From Phyllobacterium sophorae (lineage in GTDB: Bacteria; Pseudomonadota; Alphaproteobacteria; Rhizobiales; Rhizobiaceae), in assembly GCF_003010965.1 (NCBI RefSeq), contig NZ_PGGM01000007.1, positions 1 through 64,000 of the forward strand: 64,000 nt of DNA, in the 5' to 3' direction. The position numbers and the translations under genes are program-made. The notes below the pieces were generated by a model. It was given only the letters and a program-made list of their open reading frames with translations, had not been told where the DNA came from and made no database searches. Positions 1 to 7,618 of the stretch are shown here, one piece after another; position 1 is the first letter of the stretch, and each line of letters starts with the position of its first letter.

Positions 1-127
1 CGATTACATCGAGCGCTTCTACAACCCAAGGCGTCGCCACTCAACACTGGGCTATCTCAGCCCGAACGATTTTGAAACCAAGGTGGGATTAGCTTAACCT
101 CGTGTCCGAAAAACCGGCAGCAGGCCA
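1..127 (+). mobile_element. Right end of an IS3-family insertion sequence
   Basis: The first 97 bases encode the C-terminus of an IS3-family transposase and are followed by about 30 bases of non-coding sequence (GTGTCCG...GGCAGCAGGCCA) that look like a terminal inverted repeat ending in the CA dinucleotide usual for IS3 elements. The left part lies outside the window, so neither the matching repeat nor a target duplication can be seen. The exact right boundary near base 127 is inferred. Confidence 0.6.
2..97 (+). CDS. IS3-family transposase (OrfB-type), 3' end only
   Basis: The open frame from the window edge to TAA at 95-97 gives about 31 residues, including YNPRRRHSTLGYLSPNDFE. This is the typical end of the IS3-family DDE integrase, where RRRHSTLGYLSP follows the last catalytic Glu. 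The 5' part is cut by the window edge, so I cannot tell whether the element is intact. Confidence 0.85.
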   Translation, partial: DYIERFYNPRRRHSTLGYLSPNDFETKVGLA

Positions 128-535
128 GTACTTATCCGAGCCCCATGCCACTTACCGGGGAAATGTGCACATCTGAAATGTGCAACGATTTCTGCCGGGT
201 AACAATAAATCGCGATGTCGGCAATTCGAGTGATGACCAAAGGCCCGGGCTGGAGCTATTGTCATTCTTGTGGCCTTGGGCAACGAACAGTAAAATCGCT
301 TAGCTCAAAAAAGACGGTGAGATCACATCCCACCGTCAATCTTCGGCCTTGAATATCGGAGCAATAAAGGCCCGCTGACCTGGAAATCAGCGACGTAAAC
401 AATACCGGAAAAAACCTGAAGTTGTGGCTCTGTCCGCCGCCGGACAGAGTGGCCAATCACATCCTTGTCAAATCCATCCTAGGCTTTTTGCGTTATCGTA
501 TGCCCCCGCCAAGAGAGACGCGGACGGCACGCGTG
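128..535. other. Gap without a supported gene
   Basis: I see no convincing coding sequence between the IS end and the frameshifted small gene. A short perfect hairpin (TGCACAT, loop CTGAA, ATGTGCA) lies at 166-184. The short open frames here lack both a ribosome binding site and protein-like composition. Confidence 0.4.
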
Positions 536-660
536 ATGATGCATCAGATGAGCCAGAGGATGGAAAGCTGCAACAAGATGATGCAAAGTACTCCTGATTT
601 CGGAGACCCAACGAGCAGTGGCGCAAAGATTTGCCGATGCAGCCTGACAAGAAGGGGTGA
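536..660 (+). pseudogene. Frameshifted small copper-locus type protein
   Basis: One frame from about 536 reads MMHQMSQRMESCNKMMQS. Another frame from 601 to TGA at 658-660 reads PNEQWRKDLPMQPDKKG. From memory of the family, these are the two halves of a small Met/His/Cys-rich protein with an '(R)PNEQWR...P(D/E)KKG' tail that often neighbours copper-resistance genes. The frames differ by one base, with the junction near 590-605, and an upstream signal peptide is not evident. It therefore looks like a decayed copy, although a sequencing indel is possible. It sits 15 bp upstream of the DUF411 gene, which fits a former two-gene metal-handling operon. Confidence 0.5.
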
Positions 661-675
661 TGGAAGGACAATCTG

Positions 676-1143
676 ATGAAAAGACGTGAATTCATATCTA
701 CGGGCATGCTGGCGATTGCGGTTGCGCTGACCGCGGAAAAGGCAGGCGCGGAGCAGCATTGGTCAATGACTGTTTACAAGAATCCAAACTGCGGATGTTG
801 TACCCTCTGGTCCAAGGCTATGGAAAACGCCGGCTTCAAGGTCGAACGGGTGGATACCGAGGATTTGCCAGCCGTCAAGAAGCGGTTTGGCGTGCCGGCT
901 GCAGTCGAGGGCTGCCATACGGCGGTCGTCGGCAGCTATTTTCTGGACGGGCATGTGCCGCTGGAGGCGGTGGCAAAACTGCTTTATGAGCGGCCCGACC
1001 TTGCCGGATTGGCGGTGCCAGGCATGCCTGAGGGATCGCTCGGCATGGGGAGCGATCCGAACGCCAGCTACGATGTCTACGCCGTCGCCAAGGGCCCCGA
1101 GCAGAAGACATCAGTTTATTACGAGGTCAGACCCAAGAACTAA
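676..1143 (+). CDS. DUF411 family metal-binding protein, exported
   Basis: This 155-aa protein starts MKRREFISTG, a Tat-like twin-arginine leader with a hydrophobic stretch and a likely cleavage near AGAEQ, so it is expected in the periplasm. The mature part has a thioredoxin-like beginning (MTVYKNPNCGCCTLW) with a CGCC cluster, then the conserved GCHTAVV, and matches DUF411, a family linked to copper and other metal handling. The start has a GGAAGG ribosome site ending 8 bases upstream. The frameshifted copper-locus small protein just upstream and the nearby IS end suggest a mobile metal-resistance fragment. The exact metal and role are not known. Confidence 0.85.
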   Translation: MKRREFISTGMLAIAVALTAEKAGAEQHWSMTVYKNPNCGCCTLWSKAMENAGFKVERVDTEDLPAVKKRFGVPAAVEGCHTAVVGSYFLDGHVPLEAVAKLLYERPDLAGLAVPGMPEGSLGMGSDPNASYDVYAVAKGPEQKTSVYYEVRPKN

Positions 1144-1151
1144 GCATCGGC

Positions 1152-1164
1152 GGCGGTGACCGCC
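1152..1164. terminator. Small hairpin after the DUF411 gene
   Basis: GGCGGTGACCGCC is a short near-perfect inverted repeat about 10 bases after the DUF411 stop and just before the end of a convergent small ORF. No T-run follows, so a terminator role is only a guess. Confidence 0.25.
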
Positions 1165-1175
1165 ACTGTCGAGGT

Positions 1176-1289
1176 TTATCGCATCCGACGCCGCACTATG
1201 AAAAATAGCCACACCATTACGATCAGAACCATGGCCGCTAATGGATAAACAACACCGCTCGAAAATACATCGGCCTGAAGCGTCGCCAT
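1176..1289 (-). CDS. Small single-pass membrane protein, 37 aa
   Basis: ATG at 1289 to TAA at 1176 encodes 37 residues: a short polar N-terminus (MATLQADVFSSG), a strongly hydrophobic segment (residues about 13-32, including LAAMVLIVMVWLFFIV) and a positively charged end (RRRMR). Charge and hydrophobicity fit one inner-membrane helix with its C-terminus in the cytoplasm. It is not recognised. It lies on the same strand as two further small ORFs (1388-1498 and 1502-1753), perhaps as one transcript. The ribosome site is weak, so expression needs proof. Confidence 0.45.
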   Translation of the reverse strand: MATLQADVFSSGVVYPLAAMVLIVMVWLFFIVRRRMR

Positions 1290-1387
1290 GGATGCGCAAT
1301 CTTAATTCAATGATTTGTCGATCCCTCACAACGCGCCGAAATCGTATCCGTTCCGCTCGAGCGCAAGCCTTTCGGATGATCCGCCCA

Positions 1388-1498
1388 TCAGTGAAGCATC
1401 CAGCCCAGCGCCCACGCTATCGCAATGGCAACTAAAAACACTGGACTGTACCAGCGATAGGGCCAGTCATTTTGCCGCTGTTTCTGTTTTTCAGCCAT
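1388..1498 (-). CDS. Small single-pass membrane protein, 36 aa
   Basis: ATG at 1498 to TGA at 1388 encodes 36 residues: a charged N-terminus (MAEKQKQRQNDWPYRWY) followed by a hydrophobic helix (SPVFLVAIAIAWALGWML). It begins 3 bases after the stop of the 83-aa ORF at 1502-1753, which suggests translational coupling. I do not recognise a family; the arrangement of a charged leader with one Trp-rich membrane segment is all that can be said. Confidence 0.5.
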   Translation of the reverse strand: MAEKQKQRQNDWPYRWYSPVFLVAIAIAWALGWMLH

Positions 1499-1501
1499 TG
1501 G

Positions 1502-1753
1502 TCAGGATGCGCTGCTGTCACGCTCGCTTGCGATGCGAGTCACCGTCATTTCCTGCTCCGCGGCTTTGGCAGCGATGATCAGATCATCGCGTAGTCCCTG
1601 GTCGAAAAGCTTCATCACGGTGCGCGCGAGACGATTTGCATGTTCATGGGTGAGGGAACACCGACCAAGCATTCCAGATGCCTTGACATGGGCGCGATGC
1701 ATGAGGTCCCATTGTTCGGAGGTATAAGTGTGCTGAGTGATGAGATGAAGCAT
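1502..1753 (-). CDS. Hypothetical protein, 83 aa
   Basis: The ORF starts at ATG 1753 with a good GGGGAGA ribosome site about 6 bases upstream. The product is soluble and helix-rich (for example ANRLARTVMKLFDQGLRDDL, then IIAAKAAEQEMTV), with no membrane segment or cysteine motif. No family is recognised. It is followed after 3 bases by a 36-aa membrane ORF on the same strand, so the two probably form a small operon. Confidence 0.6.
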   Translation of the reverse strand: MLHLITQHTYTSEQWDLMHRAHVKASGMLGRCSLTHEHANRLARTVMKLFDQGLRDDLIIAAKAAEQEMTVTRIASERDSSAS

Positions 1754-2264
1754 GATGTTCTCCCCAAATAACTACGGCGGGAGCACGTTCCATCTCTCAA
1801 GCGCCAGTGGCCAAAGATGCCGGCGACCCAAGGATTGTCGTCCAGCGGACAGTCAGAGTCAATCCGTTCCCATTTTCCGAGCAAATTCCGGCACTTGTAT
1901 TTTCTTTGTCCGAACTGTTGTCACGGACAGCGGCTAGCACATTACAAGAATTTCCTTGCAGTTTGTGAGCTCAGGACCGTCCGCCCGTCTGGGCATCGCT
2001 CCAATATGCATTTGGCTGCGTCGTAGGCGCAATCAACGTGGCCTGCAGGACGCCGATCTCCAAAAGCCGTGAACCGTAATAGAGCGTGCTTGTTGAGACT
2101 TGTCAGGTGTTTCCGAGCGCCGCAGCAAGAGGTCGTGCTCACCCTCTATTGAAAAACCAGCTCCTGGCCTTGCGTAACGGCCGTTCTGTTACCGTAACGT
2201 ACTTGGCTTCGCGCACGGGTTGAAATTACCTGCTTCCATGTTCCCGTTTTGACAGGAGTGCGGC
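1754..2264. other. Gap upstream of the sulfatase gene
   Basis: No supported gene is visible in these 511 bases. An open frame on the - strand at 1942-2142 would need a GTG start without a ribosome site and shows no family features. The right part carries the conserved 19-bp element at 2186-2204 and should contain the sulfatase promoter. Confidence 0.4.
2186..2204 (+). promoter_or_regulatory. Conserved 19-bp element, copy 1 (sulfatase)
   Basis: CTGTTACCGTAACGTACTT lies 60 bp before the sulfatase start. It contains a perfect inverted repeat, GTTAC-C-GTAAC, followed by GTACTT. Near-identical elements in the same orientation relative to their genes lie before the DUF992 gene (5968-5986) and the DUF1254 gene (14460-14478). 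A dimeric repressor or activator site is the simplest reading; the regulator is unknown. Confidence 0.5.
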
Positions 2265-3998
2265 ATGAGCGACAGCAACGAGAGATCCACCGCCACTGAC
2301 AGTTCGCACACCGTGAACCGCCGCGGACTGCTGCTCGGCGGCACAGCCCTGGCGGCGGCATCAGTTATTGCGTCAGTTGCCTCGGTGAAGACCGCGAAGG
2401 CACAGCAGCAACCCGCTGCCCCGGGTGGCCAACCGAACATCCTCGTCATATTCGGCGATGATATCGGCATTTCCAACATCAGTGCTTACTCCCACGGGCT
2501 CATGGGCTATTCCACGCCGAACATCGACCGCATCGGCCGCGAAGGCATCATGTTCCTTCACTATTATGGCGAGCAGTCCTGTACCGCGGGACGAGCCGCG
2601 TTTCTCACCGGCCAACACGGCATTCGCACCGGGCTGACCAAAGTTGGCTTTCCCGGCGCGCCCATGGGGATGAGCCAGAAGGACCCTTCCATTGGCGGCT
2701 TGCTGAAGAATCTTGGTTACGCCACGGGGCAATTTGGCAAGAACCACGTCGGTGACCGCAATGACACGCTGCCGACGGTCAATGGCTTCGATGAATTCTT
2801 CGGCAACCTTTACCATCTCAACGCTGAAGAAGAGCCGGAACTGCCGGACTACCCGAAAGATCCGGCCTACCTCGCAAAGTTTGGTCCACGCGGCGTCCTC
2901 AAGTGCAAGGCAACGGAGACGGACGACGCCACGGTCGATCCGCGCTTCGGAAAGATCGGCAAACAGACCATCGAGGATACTGGTCCGCTCACCAAGAAGC
3001 GTATGGAGACGATCGATGACGAGACATCGGCCGCTGCTATCGACTTCATGAAGCGGCAACAGGCAGCCAGTAAACCCTTCTTCTGCTGGTTCAATTCGAC
3101 ACGCATGCACCTGCGCACGCACGTCAGACCCGAACATCGCGGCCGCTACACTCATGGTGACAGCGAATACGTCGACGGCATGCTTGAGCATGACGACACT
3201 ATCGGCGGACTTCTCAAGGCGCTGGAGGAGATGGGGATCGCCGACAACACCATCGTCGTCTACACCAGCGATAACGGACCCCACATGAATACCTGGCCGG
3301 ACGGGGCCATGACCTGGTTCCGTTCCGAAAAGAATACGAACTGGGAAGGCGCATTCCGCGTCCCATGCCTCGTGCGCTGGCCAGGTGTGATTGCACCGGG
3401 AACAATAACCAACGAACTCATGAGCCATAACGACTGGATTCCCACGCTCGCTGCCATTGCCGGGGAGCCGGACATCGTAAACAAGCTGAAATCCGGGTAT
3501 TCTGCCAACGGCACCGACTACAAGGTGCACCTTGACGGGTACGACCAGTCCGAATTTTTGCGCACAGTTAGTGGCACGGTGGGCGAAAACAACGCGATAA
3601 AAAGCGCCCGCGACAAGTTCTTCTATGCCGATGATGACGGCTTGTTGGTGGCCATGCGCAAGGGGGATTACAAGTACGTGTATGCGGAGCAGCGCCTCGC
3701 CGGGACGATGGGGGTGTGGGCGGAGCCTTTCACCAAGTTGCGCCTGCAGAAGACCTACAATCTGTTTCAGGATCCGTTCGAGCGGGCTGACATCACGTCC
3801 AACACTTTCTGGGACTGGCAAATCAATCATGTAGGACAGGTCTACGGCGCGATGGACGAGGTTTTCGGGTTTGTAGCGACGTTCAAGGAGTTTCCGCCGC
3901 GGTCATTCCCGCCAAGCTTTGTGCCTGCGACGATCATGGAAGAAATGATAGACGATCTGAAAGACGCGAGGAGACGTGAGACTGGTTCGGCAAACTGA
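2265..3998 (+). CDS. Arylsulfatase-type sulfatase, Tat-exported
   Basis: This 577-aa member of the alkaline-phosphatase/sulfatase superfamily hydrolyses sulfate esters. Residues 18-46 form a twin-arginine leader (NRRGLLLGG, hydrophobic stretch, AKAQQQ), so the folded enzyme should go to the periplasm by Tat. Metal ligands D65-D66 lie in VIFGDDIG. Residues 106-110 (CTAGR) give the type I motif C-x-A/P-x-R, in which Cys106 would be converted to formylglycine. A later YTSDNGPHMNTWPDG stretch matches the second metal and substrate site. No formylglycine-generating enzyme is seen in the window. A decayed DUF1214 fragment follows directly. The substrate is unknown. Confidence 0.9.
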   Translation: MSDSNERSTATDSSHTVNRRGLLLGGTALAAASVIASVASVKTAKAQQQPAAPGGQPNILVIFGDDIGISNISAYSHGLMGYSTPNIDRIGREGIMFLHYYGEQSCTAGRAAFLTGQHGIRTGLTKVGFPGAPMGMSQKDPSIGGLLKNLGYATGQFGKNHVGDRNDTLPTVNGFDEFFGNLYHLNAEEEPELPDYPKDPAYLAKFGPRGVLKCKATETDDATVDPRFGKIGKQTIEDTGPLTKKRMETIDDETSAAAIDFMKRQQAASKPFFCWFNSTRMHLRTHVRPEHRGRYTHGDSEYVDGMLEHDDTIGGLLKALEEMGIADNTIVVYTSDNGPHMNTWPDGAMTWFRSEKNTNWEGAFRVPCLVRWPGVIAPGTITNELMSHNDWIPTLAAIAGEPDIVNKLKSGYSANGTDYKVHLDGYDQSEFLRTVSGTVGENNAIKSARDKFFYADDDGLLVAMRKGDYKYVYAEQRLAGTMGVWAEPFTKLRLQKTYNLFQDPFERADITSNTFWDWQINHVGQVYGAMDEVFGFVATFKEFPPRSFPPSFVPATIMEEMIDDLKDARRRETGSAN

Positions 3999-4008
3999 AA
4001 CCGGTCTC
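3978..4008 (+). terminator. Hairpin spanning the sulfatase stop codon
   Basis: GAGACTGGTT and AACCGGTCTC form a 10-bp stem with one G-T pair around an 11-base loop that contains the TGA stop. There is no following T-run, so termination is uncertain. Confidence 0.25.
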
Positions 4009-4047
4009 GCATGCGGGAAAGGTGGGCAGGCCCGGCGAAAGCCGGAT

Positions 4048-4335
4048 GCCGATGGAGATTATCTGGTCGGTGACAAAACTTATCGTCTGCATTTGCCGCC
4101 GATCAATTCCATGAGCAAGGTGGAGGCGAATGCCGATGGCTCTACCTTTACTTCGGGCCGGAGCAGCCATCAGGAAAGGCAGAGGCAAACTGGATCAAGA
4201 CGAACCCGGGGCAAGGTTTCATGGCAGCCTTGCGCCTTCAGTAGGGCCAGGCATTGCCGAGGACCGGCCAGCCATACAAAGTGTGCTTTCTTCAATGAAA
4301 CGACGATCCATCGGCCCCTCACGCCGACGGAGGTC
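4048..4335 (+). pseudogene. Decayed C-terminal fragment of a DUF1254/DUF1214 protein
   Basis: Three pieces in two frames match the C-terminal DUF1214 domain: YLVGDKTYRLHLPP (frame of 4048), then KVEANADGST, then after a frameshift near 4145 YFGPEQPSGKAEANWIKT and NPGQGFMAALRL ending at TAG 4242-4244, and finally FFNETTIHRPLTPTE near 4288-4335. The stretch that normally links LPP to EANADGS is also missing. The intact family member in this window is at 12939-14348. The remnant lies directly behind the sulfatase, so the sulfatase was probably once paired with a DUF1254 gene. Confidence 0.7.
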
Positions 4336-4374
4336 GCGGGGGAGCCCGGCCGCCTGCCCAATTCTCGCTTTCGG

Positions 4375-5145
4375 TTAATCTAATTCCGCCCAAGTCGGCG
4401 CGTGGTCGCTTGCGTTCGAGTGTCCGCGCACATCCCGGTCCACACCTGCAGACCGCAATCGTTTCGATGCTGCTTTACTCAAGAGAAGGATATCCAGGCG
4501 TAGTCCGGCATCTCGTTCCCACGAATTCCGCATGTAGTGCCAGAAAGAATACATTGGCTCGTCAGGATGCAATTCGCGCACCGCGTCAATCCATCCCTGC
4601 TGCAAAAGCTTTCCGAACGCTGACCGGCTCTCCGGTTGCAATAGAGCATTGTTCAGCCACGAGCGGGTGTTATAGATGTCGAAGTCGGTCGGAACGACAT
4701 TTAGGTCACCAGCGAGCACGGCGGGAACATCCATCTTCCAAAGGTCAGATGCATGGCTGCGCAAGCGTTCGAACCAGGCAAGTTTGTAGTTAAATTTCGG
4801 GCCAGGCTGAGGATTTCCATTGGGCAGATAAATCGATGCGATGAGGATTCCATTGATTGCCGCTTCAATGTAGCGGCTTTGGATATCATCGGGATCTCCC
4901 GGCAGGCTGTCACGTGTCAAGACGGGCTCTCGTTCCTTGGCAAGGATCGCGACCCCGTTCCATGATTTCTGTCCCTTCCACACCGCCTCGTAGCCAATGG
5001 CACTGAGTTGCTTGGATGGAAACATGACGTCGGTACATTTGAGTTCCTGCAGACAGACAACATCGGGTTCTCTTGCTTCGAGCCAGCGAAGTAAATTCGA
5101 TAGACGTTTGTTGATGTTGTTGATGTTGTACGTTGCGATTTTCAC
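4375..5145 (-). CDS. xthA: Exodeoxyribonuclease III (AP endonuclease)
   Basis: This 256-aa enzyme of the EEP (endonuclease/exonuclease/phosphatase) family cuts DNA at abasic sites and degrades one strand 3' to 5' in base-excision repair. It begins MKIATYNINNIN, carries the metal Glu in CLQELKC (about residue 34), YLPNGNP, the catalytic GDLNVVPTDFDIY, and ends with the SDHAPTW motif. Length matches the family. It is a single gene on the - strand; the gene on its 3' side is a decayed fragment. No LexA box is visible before it. Confidence 0.95.
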   Translation of the reverse strand: MKIATYNINNINKRLSNLLRWLEAREPDVVCLQELKCTDVMFPSKQLSAIGYEAVWKGQKSWNGVAILAKEREPVLTRDSLPGDPDDIQSRYIEAAINGILIASIYLPNGNPQPGPKFNYKLAWFERLRSHASDLWKMDVPAVLAGDLNVVPTDFDIYNTRSWLNNALLQPESRSAFGKLLQQGWIDAVRELHPDEPMYSFWHYMRNSWERDAGLRLDILLLSKAASKRLRSAGVDRDVRGHSNASDHAPTWAELD

Positions 5146-5381
5146 TGACAGTGCTCTTTCCTGGCCAGGCGCGATTGTCCGAGTATGAAGTTCCAGTCGT
5201 CATTCAAGGTCAAATGACCGGTTGAATGTTGATGGTTTACTGCCATCACCTGGCCCGTGGCCGCAATCTTAGTTGCCTTGGAATAGCAGCTTATGAGGGA
5301 TGCGTTTGGATTTGAGAGTTCCTTCGACAGTGTCTCGCTGGATTGCTGGGCCCGCACAGGTCTAGGTCCTGCGAGCGGCAC
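5142..5381 (-). pseudogene. Remnant of an outer-membrane 'transporter' family protein
   Basis: An open stretch reads AQQSSETLSKELSNPNASLIS, then GHLTLNDDWNFI, on the - strand. From memory this resembles the start of a beta-barrel 'transporter' family, in which a signal peptide is followed by '(S)xELANPxASLISVPFQ' and later 'FSLNDDWNLI', but the intervening part is shortened and the rest (over 200 residues) is absent. I read it as a truncated remnant between xthA and the DUF992 gene. The match is by eye only. Confidence 0.4.
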
Positions 5382-5423
5382 AAGATACCTGATCAGACCA
5401 GTTGCCGTAATGTTGCCTCGCCG

Positions 5424-5897
5424 TCAGGGCTTAGCACTCAAAGTTACAGTCGTGATCCCGCCAGCAATGTTTATACCCTCTTGGCCCTCCACCGAAATGG
5501 GCTGCAGTGAAAACGCCCGCCCTGTACCGCCCACCAGAATGTTTGCGCCTGCCCCGGGTCCGACGGAGGCGTTTGCACCAATTCCGCTATATTTTCCGGC
5601 GAGCGCACCCGCCGGCAGACCGCTGGTTGCAGCTATGACGCCCCAGATGAGGTGTCCCGATGCAACCTCGCCGAGCGCCACCCCATATTGGTCGATTGAC
5701 CCGGTGTAGTTGTCGGCTTTGCCTCCCTTGTCCTGTTTGAAGGTACAGGTTAGCTTCTGCTTCTCGACCACGAACATGCCTATGCCCTTGGACACATCGC
5801 ACGATAATGTGCCGATCTGAGTAGACTGCGGGTTTGCACTGAAGGGGATTAGCGCAACGGCACAGCCGAGGCATACCTTGTGGAGGAAAGTGACCAT
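5424..5897 (-). CDS. DUF992 domain protein, secreted
   Basis: The start at ATG 5897 is chosen because GAAGGAGATACG precedes it; the open frame continues further upstream without family features. The 157-aa product has a signal peptide (MVTFLHKVCLGCAVALIPFSANPQS) and then the DUF992 pattern: IGTLSCDVSKGIG, KLTCTFKQ, YTGSIDQYGVALG, HLIWGVIAA, and a Gly/Ala-rich segment ending FSLQPISVEGQEGINIAGGI. The family is common in Rhizobiales and probably periplasmic, with unknown role. The conserved 19-bp element lies 71 bp upstream. Confidence 0.85.
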   Translation of the reverse strand: MVTFLHKVCLGCAVALIPFSANPQSTQIGTLSCDVSKGIGMFVVEKQKLTCTFKQDKGGKADNYTGSIDQYGVALGEVASGHLIWGVIAATSGLPAGALAGKYSGIGANASVGPGAGANILVGGTGRAFSLQPISVEGQEGINIAGGITTVTLSAKP

Positions 5898-5967
5898 CGT
5901 ATCTCCTTCGTCTCTTCTGCGTGTTTCCGGCGACATCGAGAGGCTCTTCATAATGGCTGTCAGTGTG

Positions 5968-5986
5968 AAGTACGTAACAGTTACAG
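5968..5986 (-). promoter_or_regulatory. Conserved 19-bp element, copy 2 (DUF992)
   Basis: In the direction of the DUF992 gene this reads CTGTAACTGTTACGTACTT, with a perfect GTAAC-T-GTTAC inverted repeat and the same GTACTT tail as the copies before the sulfatase and DUF1254 genes. It also lies upstream of the divergent LssY_C gene, so both could be affected. Confidence 0.5.
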
Positions 5987-6222
5987 CGGCAGCTTTTCTG
6001 AATGCAAAATACGGTTCCGGTACAAGTGCTCGATATGGCCGCGTTCGACGCCGTGTTATGCTGGACGAATAAGCACCGCGGGTGAAACTGAAATGGCGGC
6101 GCTGGATTGGATGCGACGCCGACGGTATGGGGCTGCCGGAGCATGTATATGCAAATGGGAAATTTCGCGGTGGAAGGACTATAACGACCTGCGATTTCCG
6201 ATGGGAAGGGGAGTGGACTCCA

Positions 6223-6933
6223 ATGCGCCGTCGCACGAAATTCCGCATGGCGGTGAGCGGGCTAATTGCACTGTTGATCACGTATTTTTTGATTGCCTAT
6301 TTCGTGGTTCCCGAGATTTGGATTTTGCGTGACGCTGGACGTGCTGACTTTGGAAAAATGGTCACGACCACCGAGCAGGATATTCCCGGCGATCCAATCA
6401 ATGTTGGCCTTGTCGGTTCGAAGGAAGAGGTGATCCGGGGGTTCGCGGCCGCAAGTTGGGATCCTGCCGATAAAATTACGCTGCGAACGTCGATCGACAT
6501 TGGGTTGAGTGTCGTGCTCGACCGGCCGGATCTGGATGCGCCCGTAAGCGCCCTCCTGTTCGATGGTAGAAAACAGGATCTTGCTTTCGAAAAACCGGTT
6601 GGTAAAAGCGCCGACCGGCGCAATCACGTCCGTTTCTGGCTCACCAAAAAAACCGGTGCTGATGGCCGGCCGCTTTGGCTGGGTTCCGCCAGCTTTGATC
6701 GCGGCGTTGGCTTGAGTCACGATACGGGCGAAATTACCCATCATATTGGCCCGAATATTGACGCCGAGCGAGATCTTGTGATCAGTGATCTTCTGAAAGC
6801 CGGGCAACTTTCGTCAACTTATGAGATTAGGGGCATTGGAGCTACCAGAACAGGCCGGAATGGAGGCGGTGATCCCTATTTCACAGATGGCGAAGCGCTT
6901 GTCGGGGTGCTTCGTCAAGCTGCGGTCCCGTGA
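6223..6933 (+). CDS. LssY C-terminal domain membrane-anchored protein
   Basis: This product has 236 aa from ATG 6223, the start preceded by AAGGGGAG; an in-frame ATG at 6082 would add 47 residues that look non-native. A membrane anchor (about residues 8-32, GLIALLITYFLIAYFVVPEI) is followed by the LssY_C pattern: DIPGDPINVGLVGSKEEVIR, then ASWDPADKITLRTSIDIG, then LDRPDLDAPVSALLFDGRKQ, DLAFEKPVG, RNHVRFW, and a His-rich segment with GEITHHIGPNIDAERD. In other proteins this domain is fused to PAP2 phosphatase membrane parts; here it stands alone on one helix. Function is unknown. Confidence 0.8.
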   Translation: MRRRTKFRMAVSGLIALLITYFLIAYFVVPEIWILRDAGRADFGKMVTTTEQDIPGDPINVGLVGSKEEVIRGFAAASWDPADKITLRTSIDIGLSVVLDRPDLDAPVSALLFDGRKQDLAFEKPVGKSADRRNHVRFWLTKKTGADGRPLWLGSASFDRGVGLSHDTGEITHHIGPNIDAERDLVISDLLKAGQLSSTYEIRGIGATRTGRNGGGDPYFTDGEALVGVLRQAAVP

Positions 6934-6989
6934 TGATGAGTGCTTGAAATACCGTCGCGCTCCTTTTTGCGATAGATTTGGATAACACA

Positions 6990-7490
6990 ATGAACGATCT
7001 TTCAGCGCCTGAACCTGTTCTGGAAATTGCTGTTGGCACCGTTATATTGATTGTTGTTATTTTCGTACACGGCGCAGGGATCCGTGCAATCAATCAGCGT
7101 TTCAGCAAGTCATGGATCCGTGTGAACAGTACGACCCCGCATTGGCGGCTGAACCTGTTGCTCACCCTGACGATTGCTTCTCTGACGGTATTACATTTCG
7201 CCGAAACCCTCATTTGGGCTATCCCTATTTACGTCAGGGGATTCATCCCCTCCCTGCGTGACAGCTACTATTATGTCCTCCAGAGCTATACGACGCTCGG
7301 ACAAGGCAACATTAGCCTCCCTGATCGATGGCGTCTGATTGGACCAATCATAGCAATGTCAGGCTTGTTCACATTCGGTTGGACAGGGAGCGTCCTGGTA
7401 AGCATCATGACCGAATTTGGCAAGCTCGACAGAGTTCGGGCCAAGGGACAGAAGGGCCGCACATCTGACAAGACGGACGCCGGGCCATAA
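6990..7490 (+). CDS. Two-helix potassium-channel-like protein with altered filter
   Basis: Starting at ATG 6990 (a TTG at 6978 is possible), the 166-aa product has a first helix (EIAVGTVILIVVIFVHGAGI), a second (LLLTLTIASLTVLHFAETLIWAIPIYV), then a pore-loop-like segment DSYYYVLQSYTTLGQGN and a final helix (GPIIAMSGLFTFGWTGSVLVSIM), with a charged cytoplasmic tail. This matches the Ion_trans_2 pore layout, but the filter that is TxGYGD in potassium channels reads TTLGQGN. It lies 56 bp after the LssY_C gene and may share its transcript. Confidence 0.75.
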   Translation: MNDLSAPEPVLEIAVGTVILIVVIFVHGAGIRAINQRFSKSWIRVNSTTPHWRLNLLLTLTIASLTVLHFAETLIWAIPIYVRGFIPSLRDSYYYVLQSYTTLGQGNISLPDRWRLIGPIIAMSGLFTFGWTGSVLVSIMTEFGKLDRVRAKGQKGRTSDKTDAGP

Positions 7491-7618
7491 CCCTCTTTGG
7501 CCGCGCGTCCGGTCACGACGATGCTCATGATAGCGGCCTAATCTGGTGATTGGCCGGTACCTTCGCGAATTGCTATCACCCAAGGGCGCGTCTCGCCAAG
7601 CAATCAATCCACCAAATA

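Noticed and set aside
1942-2142. 66-codon - strand frame upstream of the sulfatase
   Set aside because: Needs a GTG start without a ribosome site, and no similarity was recognised.
2373-3830. 485-codon open frame opposite the sulfatase gene
   Set aside because: It mirrors the codon pattern of the sulfatase on the other strand, with no domain, ribosome site or family features.
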